A stretch of DNA of 64,000 nucleotides from Ligula intestinalis (GCA_036362985.1 JAYGXS010000008.1:17324006-17388005); one strand, 5' to 3'; numbered from the stretch's first letter, positions 40,250 to 52,354 are shown. A program made the numbers and translations. Notes: generated from the sequence alone by a model not told the origin.

Positions 40250-42290
40250 TAGGCAGACCACATTGCCAACAAAGGCAAGGGAGACTGGAATATAGCCATT
40301 TCTAACTCATTATCCACCTTCAACCAGTTGTACCCAACCTCAGGTGGTGCACTATCAGCAGGACTTAAAAATGGAAGTGAAAAAAAGCGGAAGGTGAGAA
40401 AAAAATGCTAGCAGACAGGACTCCTGCACCTGTCAGTGCCTAAAAAACTCAGAGAAACCGAGTCAAGGGTCTTATTATCAAAACAAGACGGGCTTTCGAA
40501 GCAGACTTGCTAAACCGGGCCACAGTGAACCCCAAACTGTTTTACAGTTACCACAGACTGAGTACCAAAAACAAGGATCCGATACCCCTGCTGAGGACCG
40601 CTGAGGGAAGAGACTTGATAGATGATAAAGCAAAGGCTGATAATCTTTAGAAATTTTTCTGGTCAGTCTTCACAAAGGAAACGGCATACGATCACCCCAC
40701 CCACGACACCGAAGCGGATACAATAGTTGTGACTGTCCAATTCCCTGAGGCTGTTGTTTTTAAGGAACTCTTAAGGTTAAAAGAATCTAAGTCACCAGGT
40801 CCCGACGACGTACCAGCCAAGATTTTGAAGGAGCACGCCAATGATTTGGCCAAACCACTCTCTATGCTCTTCCAAACCTCCTTCGAGACCGGAATGCTTC
40901 CAGTAGATTAGAAATCCGCGAGGATTACACCGCTATACAAGGGGGGAAGCCGGATCTCAGCGTATAACTACCAACCGGTCAGCCTTACTGCAATCTGTTG
41001 CAAAATCATGGAAAAAAATCATTAAGCAACAACTTATACAGTTCCTGGAACAAAACCATCTGCTATCGGATGCTCAGCATGGTTTTCGTAGAGGTAGTTC
41101 CTGCGTAACAAACTTGCTCTACTGTTTAGAACGGTGGACTGAGGCAGTCGATAGTGGAAACTCAGTGCATGCTGCCTATATTGACTTCAAAAAGGCTTTC
41201 GCTAGCGTGCCGCACCACCACCTCCTTTATAAACTCAGCCGCATAAGAGTAAGGGGTAGGCTCCTTGCGTGGATGAAAAGCTTCCTAATCGGTCGCTCGC
41301 AAACTGTCCACATCAGTGACAAACAATCAGCCAAGGTTGAGGTTGAGATTGGTGTTCCCCAAGGCTCCGTTCTCGGCCCTCTCTTGTTTGTTATCTACAT
41401 CAACGACTGTGTCCGCGAACTGGATTGCGGCATCGCCATGTTTGCCGATGATATAAAACTTTGGAGCGAAATTCGAACTGTGGCTGACGAAGTGCACTTA
41501 CAGGAAAATTTAAATAAACTTCAAAAATGGTCGGCGGACTGGCTCTTACCGTTCAATGAGAGCAAGTGCACCACCATTCGAGTTGGCAAATCCGGTTCTT
41601 CAAACGGCACGGCTTACCGACTGAATGACATACCATTGAAGGAAGTGAACGCCCAGAAAGACTTGGGAGTCTGGATCACGCCCTCGCTTAAACCCTCCCT
41701 GCATTGCACGAAGGTAGCCAAATCCGAGATGTCGATCCTATACCTTGTCAAACGAGCTTTTTCTACCTTCAATGAAGAGTGCTTCACAAAAGTCTTCGGA
41801 ACCTTCGTACGACCGCACCTAGAATCCGCTATCCAAGCTTGGAGACCCTGGGCCAGGAAAGACATCAACATCCTGGAAAAGGTACAACGGCGCGCAACCA
41901 AACTTATTATGGGGCAGGGCTCGCAGCCTTATGAAACACGGCTGTCAAATCTCAACCTCTTCCCTTTGCGCTACAGGCAGCTTCGGGGGGACCTGATACT
42001 AGCATTCCGCGTATTACGTCTTCAAGACTGCTGTCTTATATCGGGGGATTTTTTCGAATTAGCAACGACCACGAATCTGAGGGGTCATCCCCTCAAATTA
42101 AAGGTGACAGGGGCCAGGCTGGACGCTCGGAAACACTTCTTTTCAAAAAGGGTGGTCGGAGCGTGGAATGCGCTTCCTCAGGACGTTGTTATGTCGGAAT
42201 CGCTAGAGGGTTTTAAGCAAAAACTGGATCGATATAGCAGTGCACGATGGATCGTAACAGACAATTTGCAATAATAATAATACCACTTAC
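40250..42290 (+). mobile_element. CR1-like non-LTR retrotransposon, 5'-truncated
   Basis: Begins in recognisable pre-RT sequence near 40.25 kb and ends just after the RT frame in (AATA)n-like TTGCAATAATAATAATACC at about 42267..42285. It is related to, but a different subfamily from, the 11.66..13.23 kb element. The ORF1 and endonuclease parts are missing. Confidence 0.8.
40729..42274 (+). pseudogene. CR1-like reverse transcriptase, one stop and one frameshift
   Basis: RT motifs: KSPGPDDVPAKILKEHA, then after TAG (40909..40911) RITPLYKGG and PVSLTAICCKIMEK. An A-run at about 41008..41015 shifts the frame, then [45 protein letters not shown] and MFADDIKLW. From 41114 a 386-codon frame is unbroken to the end and includes the GAWNALPQDVV C-terminal block. 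A recent but dead copy. Confidence 0.85.
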
Positions 42291-44615
42291 CATTTTTTTC
42301 AGTAGTATTAGTTTTAATATCCATTCACATTTTCTATTTATAACGCCCTCCTACGCATAGCCTGATGCGAAGGTCTCCGCGGTCTACCCTACTTGGCTGT
42401 CTGCGTACCCTGATGACCCCACTAGCGATCTTATCAGCCAGACCTGACGGCCCAAACATTCACCCTTGGTTCGACCCAAAGCAAACTGTCGGTGATCTGG
42501 ACGGATGCCTCTGTTTTTCCAGTTCCATTGGCGGGCTCGGCAATCAGCAAGGAAGAATCAGGACGCGGCTTCCACACGGTGATGATCCTGGGAACCTTTG
42601 CAATGCCCCCACCCAGTGGGAACCCCATTTTTTCTCCTAAATCCTACGCATTACCCCCACAAGGGCGACAGTTTTTCTCCTAAAAATCCCTGAGGAGTTT
42701 TTTCACTGTCTGCTCCTATTTTCATCCTATGACACAGGACAACTGGCCTCGCCAACGGTCTAAGCAACAATGTTTTTGCTATTACTGCACATATGTACAA
42801 ATAGGGCACTCAAAGGAATTTTTCCTACATATCCCTCAATATACTGATACTGAAAGAGCATTTTGCGCCCCGAATCTACTCAGTTAATTATATAATCAAT
42901 CCAAATTTGTGCTAAACCACGCCTTCGAATTTCGATCTTCACATTTCATGAGATAATCCGTCTACTGTACAGTGGTAGTCATAAGAAAAGTTCAATCATA
43001 GATATTCATGTTCACATCATGTTTATTCTATTAATAACACGTAAGCGAATGTGCTACGTGCTATGCTAATCCATCCTACATCGATCGATCGATCATCACC
43101 TCTTTCATGGCCTAAGTTCGGATGGCCTCACACTTTTTCAGTGCGCATTGTATCATAACATGTATTTTCTGTGAATCGCACCTGTAAGCGAACGGTGAAT
43201 TATTCAAGCGCTCTAGGCCTCTTGTGTTGGTTTACGAGCGTTACGTTTCGACAACTATTCGGCTTGCAGGTCCATAGGGGCGTCCCTATTCCTCTGTCCT
43301 GTTTAGGGAATCCTATATACAATTGTCACCCACCCCCATTTACAGCGAAACGTCACGAAACTTCACGAAAGGTCTGAACAAATGTCCATGTGCGCACTCA
43401 TACGAAATTTAAGTGGAGAATGCTACTCCAGCTCCTCCCCCCAGCGCACGGTCCTGCGGGAAATGGCAATAAGCACTACCCGTAATACACATGACTTTGC
43501 GATGGATTGCGGAGTAAGTAGGGATTGAAGTATGAGTAATCCTTTCCAATCACCCACCCACCCACCTCTCAGGAAATGGGAATAGGGACGACCCATAATG
43601 ATAGCATTAACGTTAAATGTAGTGTAATGGTTTATGTCATTCCTAACCAACCCCGTTTTTTGTCTACAGGCCGGACAAGGCTTAAATAAATGATTATTTG
43701 CGCACTCACATGCAAAATATCGGATACTCTAGCTCCCTCCAACCCTCTGCCCTTTCTCCTGCAGAAAATAGGAACATGAACAGCCCGCTGGATTTCGGGG
43801 TAATTAAGGCTAGGGTTAAAAGTAGAGCATCTCTAAGCTTCCTGAACTGGAGCACATTGCCAGCTACATTATATGGTGTGCGCTCCAATTCCAGTGTCCT
43901 GACGGGGGGTTGGGTGGGCACTTTACAGGTAACTGAGGTATGGATAGATCTGCAATTCAAAATGCCTCTACCGAGTTCTAAAAAATCGAATTTTATGTGG
44001 TCCTCAAGGACTTGTACAGGCCTGTATGCGCGTAGGTCAGCGAAATTCTGATTGTGAAGGGGACACGCCACTGGACTAGGAATGTCAAGCCAATAAATCG
44101 GGGGCGATCTGCATTTGGTTGCAGAGGCTTCATCATAGGAGGCCTTCGGGCTTAAGCATTTTCTTTGGAGTCCATCAAACGTGGCGGCGGGTGTATTAAT
44201 TATTGTCTAAATCAGGTTATCCAGTTAATCAGTTAATATTGAAACAGACAAACACTGAATTGACGGACTTTCGGGGTCCTTCACCAAATAAATTACGAAT
44301 GCAAATGGGTAATCGAGAAATTTGTTGATTGTCTGTCGCCCTTAGCAGACAACCCCTTACTCCCATGCGGTCAGGGATACACCATATTTTCAAAATTAAC
44401 CACTATCAATTCATACGGGGAATGCCGCAGCAATTCACATTATTCGCCACACTTCGAGCACACAGCAGAAATCCCTAACAGACTCGCTCGCATGCTGCCC
44501 TAATGACTCGTTCCCACGCCACTATCGATCGGACCATAAGCCGCGCACGCGATGAACGCGCACAAAATGCCGACGGGATCAGTACTCTCTCAAATCAATC
44601 GGATGAGTCGGAAAG
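42291..44615. other. Unassigned, with a CR1-type tail remnant
   Basis: CCTACATATCCCTCAATATACTGATACTGA (42826..42855) resembles the CR1 3' end at 54.7 kb. A short (ATCG)n run lies at about 43082. Overlapping open frames at 43698..44071 on both strands show no domains. Confidence 0.35.
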
Positions 44616-44943
44616 CTAACCGGCATGTATTCTGACCTTGAACATATGCGCATGCTCCTTTTCCCTTGAATACGTTGCACTACGTACGTCGATAAACTTC
44701 GCCCTTGCTGGTGAGTTCTCCACTAGCGCTTCGATCAAGTCGTTGTTGGACGGTGGGCATGGTGGCCTTTGGCAAGATTGTAATCCTGCTCTTCTAATAA
44801 CTTGCGGGATATAAAGCTTTGTGGCCAAAATGAAATCATTTTCTCTAACAATGAGTCTTCCCTGTTCTAGTGGCAGTTTTTTGTTTAACACAAAATCCTG
44901 CTTGGCAAGGGAGCCGATATTCGTGAAAGCTTGTTGAAGTTTT
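44616..44943 (-). pseudogene. Unidentified open segment
   Basis: A continuous frame with protein-like composition (NIGSLAKQDFVLNKK, ENDFILATKLYIPQVIR, NDLIEALVENSPARAKF) ends shortly after AAG-GTCAGA, a possible donor. Upstream in the same frame is TAG at 44946. It may be an exon or a degenerate retroelement ORF. I do not recognise the family. Confidence 0.3.
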
Positions 44944-45194
44944 TCTTAGTTGTCAGCATTAAATGTGCTATAGCTAAGCCATGTGGCCCTCAAATAATCT
45001 GGCCTATGGCTGAAGCGTTCCAGTCCGCCTTGCGGACAAAGTGCAAATTCATGGGCCTGTTTGACAGCATTGACAGAACTCGCTAGCTTCCCTGATATCA
45101 GCCGCATGGGCCGCAAAATGCTATCGTGCCTCTGCTTGCACCGGAACATCCAAAAACTGGGAATTTGCGTGGTAATGGGACCACATAGACTGAT

Positions 45195-45500
45195 GTTGAC
45201 TATTTTGGGAATGCCCTCCTTGCTGTACTTTTGGGGTAGGCTTACTTGCTGGCGGAAATGACCGAGTAATCAGGAAGGCACGAATGACCACGGACACAGG
45301 AACTACTACTCGTCCCCCTCCACTTCGCGCTAGCAACAAATGCCATCGTATAATTTATTTGCCACACAGTCGCATACCCTCCCCCTCCCCCCGAGCCTAA
45401 CAAAACGTCGGCAGCATCTTCGCCTGTGCGTCCCTTCATCCTCCTTGCTTCAGGCTAATGTCGACCGATCCCATGTTCCGCTTTTGCACAGGCGCAGACC
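45195..45500 (+). repeat. Dispersed repeat family C, copy 4
   Basis: GACTATTTTGGGAATGCC, TTTTGGGGTAGG, ATGACCACGGACACAGG, ATAATTTATTTGCCACACA, C-rich tract, then ACGTCGGCAGCATCTTCG. Same order as copy 2. Confidence 0.5.
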
Positions 45501-45722
45501 CGATAAGTGGAGACAAGTCGCTGTGTACACACGATTCTTTCCTAGTTTTCCACCTTCGGCCCGGAAGTGCACTTGACCAAATTAGGCGATGACTCGCTAA
45601 AGTACTGTTCGCTCCTCAACTTACTTAGGTATACTTTGCCAAATAAGGCTGGATCCTTGATAAACAGAGTGTTTTGAGGATCATGAAACCGGCCAAATGT
45701 TGCTCGGATGTCGGAGTTAGAC

Positions 45723-46036
45723 AGAAGCAGCCATCGTAAACACGAGGTTGGCAGACTGGAAAGGAAATGAGGCGGAAAATAAAGTGAGTTAGCCTGGTAG
45801 CAGTCAAGCGTCCATCCACTAATGTTTGATAGTCTTGATGATGTCAGCGGATATATACTGTGAAGAGTATGTTTAAACTAGGCATGAATGAGGGCCTGCG
45901 GTCGGATTAAAAATAATGGCGAGGATACACAAAAGTATCCGTGTTGGAGCGCAATCAAGGTCGCCTGGATCTCGCAGGAAGTCAGAAGCAGCCATCGTAA
46001 ACATGAGGTTGGTAGGCCGGAAAGGAAATGAGGCGG
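45723..46036 (+). repeat. 54-bp direct repeat, 261 bp apart
   Basis: AGAAGCAGCCATCGTAAACA-GAGGTTGG-AG-C-GGAAAGGAAATGAGGCGGA at 45723..45776 and 45984..46036, with about four differences. A shortened version (CACGAGGTTGGCAGAC) lies near 38953 in family C. Confidence 0.55.
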
Positions 46037-46739
46037 ACCGCAATCAAAGTACCATACCCGAAAGGGTGTCACGTAGAAAGATCCCTGCTGCTTCAGCCGA
46101 GGGATAGCATGTTCAAGTGGCCCTTTAACAGCCACGCTTGTTTGGAGGCGCGTGTATACGCGTGTGTGTGCATACGTGTGTGTGCGAATAAAAGTCGGTC
46201 CAAGGGTGTTTCGTCTTGACTTCTCCATCTGTATCCAGCAGCCACGCGTACGTCAAAAACCAGTGATAACAGCTATTAAGGTCGTGCGTTACTCAACAAT
46301 GGACACACCAAGTCGAGAGCGAATACAGTCTATACAAGGGAATGACACAAGTTCAAGAATAACGCCACACAGGACGAAACTAGTCTTGAGAAACCTTGTG
46401 CGTGTTAGTGGGAGAGGGGGGTGGCTCCGATTTTCACGCGACAATTCACGTAGCGTCAGGATTGGTGTGAAACACCGACGCGAACCGGGGAGGGGTTCCT
46501 GAACAGAGGTCATATGAAAGCGTCAGCAGCGGAGGGGGGGATGACTGGACGAGTTGTTCTCGGAGTAGCCGCGGCAACTGGGTTAAGACGGGGGAGGGGG
46601 AATGGACAACTGACATCAGCGGGGAGGCGATAGCAGCGTCGGAACCAAACCGAGAGGCTGGGGCCAGTGTTCAGTCATGTACAATCGAGTGAAAAGGTAA
46701 ACACGGGAGGGCAGCCAGCATTCGAGGTATGAAGGGGAC
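46037..46739. other. Unassigned, with GT-rich tract
   Basis: A degenerate (GT)n tract lies at about 46144..46192 and a G-rich segment at about 46530..46600. No gene recognised. Confidence 0.3.
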
Positions 46740-46890
46740 AATAATTTTTAGGTCGGATAGGATTTTCGATGGAGAAGAGATGTGGAGAACTCCAGACTTG
46801 TTCAGCCAGAAATAATAAGGATATTCAGTTCAAGTTAGGTGAACGAACGTTTTCGATTAATTCATCATCAGGTAAATACAATGATAGAAG
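46740..46890 (-). mobile_element. PLE tail remnant with hammerhead-like core
   Basis: - strand: CTGATGA (46871..46865), TGAATTAATC, GAAA (46854..46851), then an AACG/CGTT stem, followed by AACTTGAACTGAATATCCTT. The CTGATGA-stem-CGAAAA layout matches the PLE termini at 27.4 and 32.3 kb. No RT or nuclease sequence is attached. Confidence 0.35.
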
Positions 46891-47879
46891 CGGAAGTAGA
46901 GTTAACAAAAGTTTAAGCAACCAATGAATAGTAATGAAGGGGAGGGAGAGAGGTGTCAAGGGATCAAAGGGTCAGATTCTAATGTTAATTAGGGACCAGA
47001 GATGGGGATGGGGAAAAGGGGCTTCGGCAATGATGATGAATAATCGGAAACGGACATCGTCGTTCGAGGCGGTCGAACCGACCTGCGGTACTGCGAAGGC
47101 CAGTACAGGGTACGTTCGCTGAAAGGAGTAGAAACAAATAAATACTGTGCTAGAATGGCAAGGACTTTGTGCTTTGGTACAGCGGAAAAGGCATGGCTGT
47201 CGATATGCGAAGCTACGGATAACCCGCGAGAACGCTGATTACTTCTACACTCTCCATGAAATCGAAGTGTCCTGCCCTACCGATACAAAATAAGTAGCAA
47301 GCACGGATGAAGTTAAAGTGGTCACGCTTGCAATTCCCAATTCGTTTGCCGTAATTTTGCCGTCGACTCTTGATATGCCTGTGAACAGCAAATGGATATC
47401 CGTTGCTGATCATCCCACATGGACACATTTAAGCGACGTGGCTGAACGTTTTTACGATTGGATACAGGGAAAGAATAGACCACCTTCTGGACTGAAAAAA
47501 GGAGGGCAGAAAGATTAGTACGATTCCTGTCAAGACGACTTAACTCCTTCCCTGCATTGCATTACATCCCGCCATGAGGCTAAATTTTTCCATGCATTCC
47601 AGCTAGAAGGAGCGTAAATTTTCCACGCTTTTTCTTCTTCTTCTTTTACATAATCTTCCTTCTAATTTGCACTTGTGACTGTCTATTTCAAGTGTTGAAT
47701 AGTCCGGCCGGCGTTATTCTGCCAGGCCAAGTCAACAAAGTGCACACCAGTGGTGCTGCCATTTTCAAGTAAAACGTACTCGATAGACGAAAGTTTCATC
47801 CACTGGTTCTTTGATGACGCTTCATTTTGTTCTTCAAAGTTCTAATACATACTTTGCGCATGCTCCATATTAACCGAGC
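46891..47879. other. Unassigned intergenic sequence
   Basis: No gene or shared repeat recognised. A TTCTTCTTCTTCTTTT run lies near 47635. Confidence 0.3.
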
Positions 47880-48335
47880 GACCACTGGAGCAATAATTTT
47901 ATTGTCCTGATGTCTCGGATTTTGTCAAGTATCCCTCATCAAAGGTAACTGTAGAATGGTGCGAGACGTTCACCGATTGGAATGATACATCCACAGATTG
48001 TGCGGTATTTATAGTTCGTGTCGGCCCTCCGCATGCTCACTATAGTTATCAGCTCCTGCAACCACCGCTTGGGGTCGTAACTGGTGCGGTGATGGCTGGG
48101 CAATTCGTTTTCAAGTCACTAATGGCCACGATTTCATTGTCCATATCGGATGCGGGCTTGATAATTGCGCGACAATTAGGTCCGCTGTCGTTGGAGTGGT
48201 CGCTGGAACCAGCCCTTCTTAGGTGACTGATTCTCTTGCTTAGGCAATGTCTCGGTACACTGTATGGAAACGGCAAATCCTTGGGCTTGTTGATTGACTG
48301 TGGGCTTGAGAGCAATGAATCAAGCAGCTCGCGGC
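47880..48335 (-). mobile_element. PLE 3' fragment
   Basis: - strand coding remnant SPQSINKPKDLPFPYSVPRH and NCPAITAPVTTPSGGCRS, the C-terminal end of the GIY-YIG polyprotein. It is followed by the tail with AACTATAAATACCGCACAATCTGTGGATG down to GGACAATAAAATTATTGCTCCAGTGGTCG at 47880. Confidence 0.7.
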
Positions 48336-48620
48336 GTCACCTCTTGCGAAAGCGAACTGCCAAGCCATCACCCATCAATTACGACCCGAACGGTGGTTAC
48401 AGGAGCTGATAATTATATTACGCATGAGGGTGGCCGCTACGAGCTAGAAATACTGCGCAATCTGTGGATGTATCACCCCAATCTGTTCATGTCTCACACC
48501 ATTCTACGGTTACTTATGATTAAGGATTCTTGACAGAATCCGAGAAGTCAGGAAAATAAAAGCCTTGTTTCAGTGGTTGCATCTTCTTTTGAACTGCTTC
48601 TTGGAACTCGCATATTCGCT
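48336..48620 (+). mobile_element. PLE tail, opposite orientation
   Basis: ELPSHH...TRTVVTGADNY coding end, then AATCTGTGGATGTATCACCCC, ACCATTCTACGGTTAC and CAGGAAAATAAAAGCC. This is the same tail as the neighbouring - strand copy, giving a divergent pair. Confidence 0.65.
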
Positions 48621-49000
48621 TCTATCGGCGGAGTGTGCTCTAACGATCCAGTACCTGCTAGGCTGCAAACTTCAGGCTAATGTCTCCACGTTAAGGAAAA
48701 CAGGAGCATCTGGGTTTCCTGGGCCTAATCTGCAACAGATGGGTCAACAGTTGGCAGGTTAATTTTGTGGTCAGTCAGGCATCTCGTCCTCCTATTTTAA
48801 ATAACTATGATAACATAAGAGTAACCTAAGCAGATTTTCGCCACTCTGCCAGTTGCACAACCGATCTTAAACGAGCTACTCCACATCTCACAATGACTGG
48901 AATGATGGCTTATAGGTTCTAAGTATTGGTTGAGGTTGGAGCGCTATAATAATCAGGCCGAAGCCCACTTTGAAGTCACCAGAATGTGCGCTTTCTTGAT
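48621..49000. other. Unassigned between PLE tails
   Basis: Bounded by inverted copies of the AACTGCTTCTTGGAACTCGCATATTCGC segment (48595 on + and about 49005..49035 on -). The interior is not recognised. Confidence 0.3.
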
Positions 49001-50380
49001 AGAGGTGAATGTGCGAGTTCCACGAAGCAGTTCAGAAAAAGGAGATGCGACCACTGGAACAAGAGTTTTATTGTCCTGACGCAGCTGCGTAAGAGCGCTT
49101 TACCCGCGCGTTGAGACGCATTACAGCGAAATGGAAGACAGATTTGCTGAATTACAACACATTCGACGGGTACTGAGAGCGATTAGCTACACGCGCAATT
49201 TTGTCAACCAATGCATACGCAAAAGAGAGAAGAAGCCACATCCAACTGGTCCAAAAGTTTTTGCGAGCTCTTCCGTACGTGAAGAATGTATCGAAAGCAG
49301 TCAATCGTCTATCCACCCCACTTGGAGATGGATTTGCGCACAGGCCAGAAGCAAACATCAGGTGCCGAGTCTTGAGATCGAAAGACCTATCGCAGGGGGG
49401 TTAAGCGAGTCAAACCCAGCAACTGCGATCTTCAGACCATGGTTACTTAGTGGAGAAGAAGTCCGTAAAGGCCAAAGTAGTGGGAAGAGTATATTGTATA
49501 CCCAAGGGAAAGGAGAAGAGATGGGCAGAGATCTGACTTGGATAGCATACAACAAGCCAGGAGTGCCAGTCGAGTCCAAGTGCGGTTTTAGCAGCAGGCA
49601 TGCCAACGGAAACGAGAACGGGCATTGTCTGGTTGTCTTGAGGATTATTGGCCGGACAGACTGCATCGATCAGGTGTGCATGCGCCCTGTTCGCCGGTTT
49701 AAAAGACCAGCCTTTGCGGATCTGTGATTGTCTGTTGCAGAGGCCGCCCTTAGTGCGGACGTACGCGTTAGCAGCAGCGAGCCTTCGGGCATGCTTGCCT
49801 ATGTGGAGTGAGTCACCACAGACTCAAAGCTACGGCAGGAAGTGGCTGGAGTCGTTTACCGCACCGAGTACAGTTGTGGACAAAGCAACTACGTCAGAGA
49901 AACCGGGAGATTACTGCGGAGGCGAATGGCCGAGCACGCAGCGGTGGTGAAGAAGAATGAGGCTAAATCCTAGGTTGCAGCTCACTCGATGTGACCTGGT
50001 CATATTTTTATGTTTAACGACGCCAAAATGTTCGCAAAAGGTGATAACCGCGTGATCCGCGAGCTGCTTGAGGCATGGTTCTCAAGCCCCAGTCCATCAA
50101 CAAGCGCAACGATTTGGTGTTTCCATATTTCATACTGAGGCATTGCCTGAGCAGGAGGATCAGTCACATGGGAAGGGCCGGGCCCAGCAACAATAAGTCG
50201 GACGACAACGAGCATAATTTTCGCGCAATAACCAAACCCCCATTCAACACGGACGAGGAAATCAAGGCAATGAATGAGTCGAGCGCGAAGTGTTATCGCA
50301 AAAGGTTATTGTTAAGGTTACGCCAGTTAACCCTAACGACTGCGATCTTCCAGGCCCGGTTCCTTAGGAGAGGATAGAGA
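49001..50380 (+). mobile_element. PLE remnant interrupted by repeat family F
   Basis: Starts with an inverted tail (about 49001..49080). The + strand then encodes PYVKNVSKAVNRLSTPLGDGF and AHRPEANIRCRVLRSKD. Non-PLE sequence with family F words fills about 49405..49830, then VAGVVYRTEYSCGQSNYVRETGRL, MAEHAAVVKKNEAKS and VIRELLEAWFSSPS-type GIY-YIG sequence follows to 50.35 kb. Many stops and shifts. Confidence 0.65.
49405..49520 (+). repeat. Dispersed repeat family F, copy 2
   Basis: AACCCAGCAACTGCGATCTTCAGACC, GGCCAAAGTAGTGGGAAGAGTATATTGTATAC. It splits the PLE reading frame between the linker and GIY-YIG parts. Confidence 0.45.
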
Positions 50381-50420
50381 AGTCTTGGAGAAGCAGAGTA
50401 GGAGGTTATATTCTATACAG
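50318..50420 (+). repeat. Dispersed repeat family F, copy 3
   Basis: AACCCTAACGACTGCGATCTTCCAGGCCCGGTTCCTTAGGAG, AGTAGGAGGTTATATTCTATACAGAA. Follows directly on the end of the PLE frame. Confidence 0.5.
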
Positions 50421-50739
50421 AATAAGTAGAAGAATAGAGAGTAGAAAGGCCGTTGACTCGGCCTGGCGTTGAGTTCGACCATCAGCACCGTGAGATAGCA
50501 CTGCCGCGTCGCGTCCGTCTCGAGCCGAGGCGGAAGGCCGAGTGACTTTAACGTCAGTCGCCGAAGACTTTTGTCTGTCTGATGGCCTTGGTGGTGATTG
50601 GTGAACGCCAAGGACAGAAACCAGTGGGGGAGCCCCTGTCTCGTGCGATGGTTGCCGAGTGTGCGGCAACCAAAAGCTGACACACTGCGTAGGAGTTTAG
50701 CCGGCGCGCGTAGCCACTGCACTCTCGCGGCTTTTGGCA

Positions 50740-51035
50740 ACGAAGCCGGCATGAGTCAGCGGGGTAGGCTCCCACAGTGTCAAGCCAGTACCGCACCAAT
50801 TAAGACCCAAGCGGTGGCTACTGAAGTGGATAATTATCGTACGCACGCAGATGATCACTATGGTCTATAAATACCGTGCAACCTGTCCATTTTAAAACCC
50901 TATCTACGCATGACTATGACTATGATACCATTACCTATGATAAAGGATCCCCGACGGAAGGCAAAACGTCAGGACAATAAAACTTTTGTTCCAGTGGCCG
51001 CATCTCCTTCTTCTGAATGAGTGCTTCATTGTGCA
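50740..51035 (+). mobile_element. PLE tail fragment
   Basis: TAAGACCCAAGCGGTGGCTACTGAAGTGGATAATTAT, CTATAAATACCGTGCAACCTGTCC and GGACAATAAAACTTTTGTTCCAGTGGCCGCATCTCC, the PLE tail in + orientation. Confidence 0.6.
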
Positions 51036-51589
51036 CAGGACCCTGCATTGCTGTCTGAAGTAGCAGTGGCCGCTGGCGAAGTCAGGGTAGTGTTGACGGC
51101 GTCCAGCCAGGCCTGGAAGAGTGACACGGTGGTGGTGGGTGCTTTTACATGATTTTGGAGCAACTTCAGTTGTCCGTGATTTGTGTGTTGAATTGCCCAG
51201 GGGCTTGTCGCATGTAAGGCCTCCTGTTGCTTTGGCCGAGGGGTGATGTATACAAGTGGTCCTGAGGCAGCCATGACTATCTGGACGCGCGCGTGGAAGT
51301 CGGTCAAAGGTGATCGGGGCAGCGAATCGCAAAGAGCTGCCTGAGAAGAGGCAACACTGGTGGCTGTCCGCCACAAGCTAAATGCGACCTTAGAAGGAAA
51401 CGTCGGCTGCCGCACGGATTTACTGCCATATCTGGCCAGGTTCCTGAATAAAGACACAAACCTACAATAACCCCAACTAACTAACAAACTTTATACGAGC
51501 TTGTGTTGCGTTGCGGCCAAATCAATGCACTCGAGCCATCAATTCTAAATATGGACCCGAGGCCATAAATTTAGTCTCTTAAGTAGAAA
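51036..51589. other. Unassigned between PLE tails
   Basis: Open frames on the - strand (51487..51026, 51374..50931) overlap and show no domain. Confidence 0.3.
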
Positions 51590-52340
51590 AAGCGATCACT
51601 GGAGCAAGTATTTTTTTGCCAGAAGTTTCGGATCCTTTCGAAAGTCCTATATGATGGCTAATCGTAGAATAGTGTGAGACATTCATGGATTGGGGTGAAA
51701 AATGCACAGACTGCACGGTACCTATAGTTTGTAGCGGTTACCGGCATGCATGCTATAGTTATCAGCACCTGTAACCACCACTTGGGGTCGTAATTGGTGA
51801 GATGATGGCTTGGCAGTTCGCTTTCGCTAATTGTCGCGACTTCATTTTCCGTGTCGGATGCGGACATGATAGTTGCGCGTCAATTAGGTTCGCTGTCATC
51901 GGAGTTGTTACTGGGCCCAGCCCTTCCCACGTGACTGATTCTCCTGCTCAGACATTGTCTCTGTACGAAATATGGAAACACCAAATCGTTGCGCTTGTTG
52001 ATGGACTCGGGCCTGGGAACCATGCCTCAAGCAGCTCGCGGATCACGCCGTTGTCACCTTTTACGAACATTTTGGCATCGTTAAACATGAAAATATGACC
52101 AAGTCCCGTCGAGTGAGCTGCAACCTGGGATTTAGTTGTTTTTTTCCTCACCGCCGCTGCGTGCTCGGCCATTCGCCTCCGGAGTAATCGTCCGGATGTA
52201 GTTGCTTTGCCAACAACTGCACTTGATCCCATAAACGACTCCAGCCATTTCCTGTCGTGGCAGTGGGTCTTTCGGTCTCATGACTCAGCGCCTGACGTTT
52301 GCTTCTGGACTGTGCGCAACTCCAAATCCAAGTGGTTTCT
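51590..52340 (-). mobile_element. PLE 3' part with GIY-YIG remnant
   Basis: - strand: GVAHSPEANVRR-VMRPKDPLPRQEMAGVVYGIKC linker, MAEHAAAVRKKTTKSQVAAHS and VIRELLEAWFPGPSPS nuclease part, then the tail with TATAGGTACCGTGCAGTC down to the GCTCCAGTGATCGC-type end at 51590. Frameshifted in several places. Confidence 0.7.
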
Positions 52341-52354
52341 TGCTGCGTTTAGAT

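Noticed and set aside
51026..51487. 153-codon frame on the - strand between PLE tails
   Set aside because: Overlaps another open frame, no domain, and lies in sequence flanked by decayed elements.
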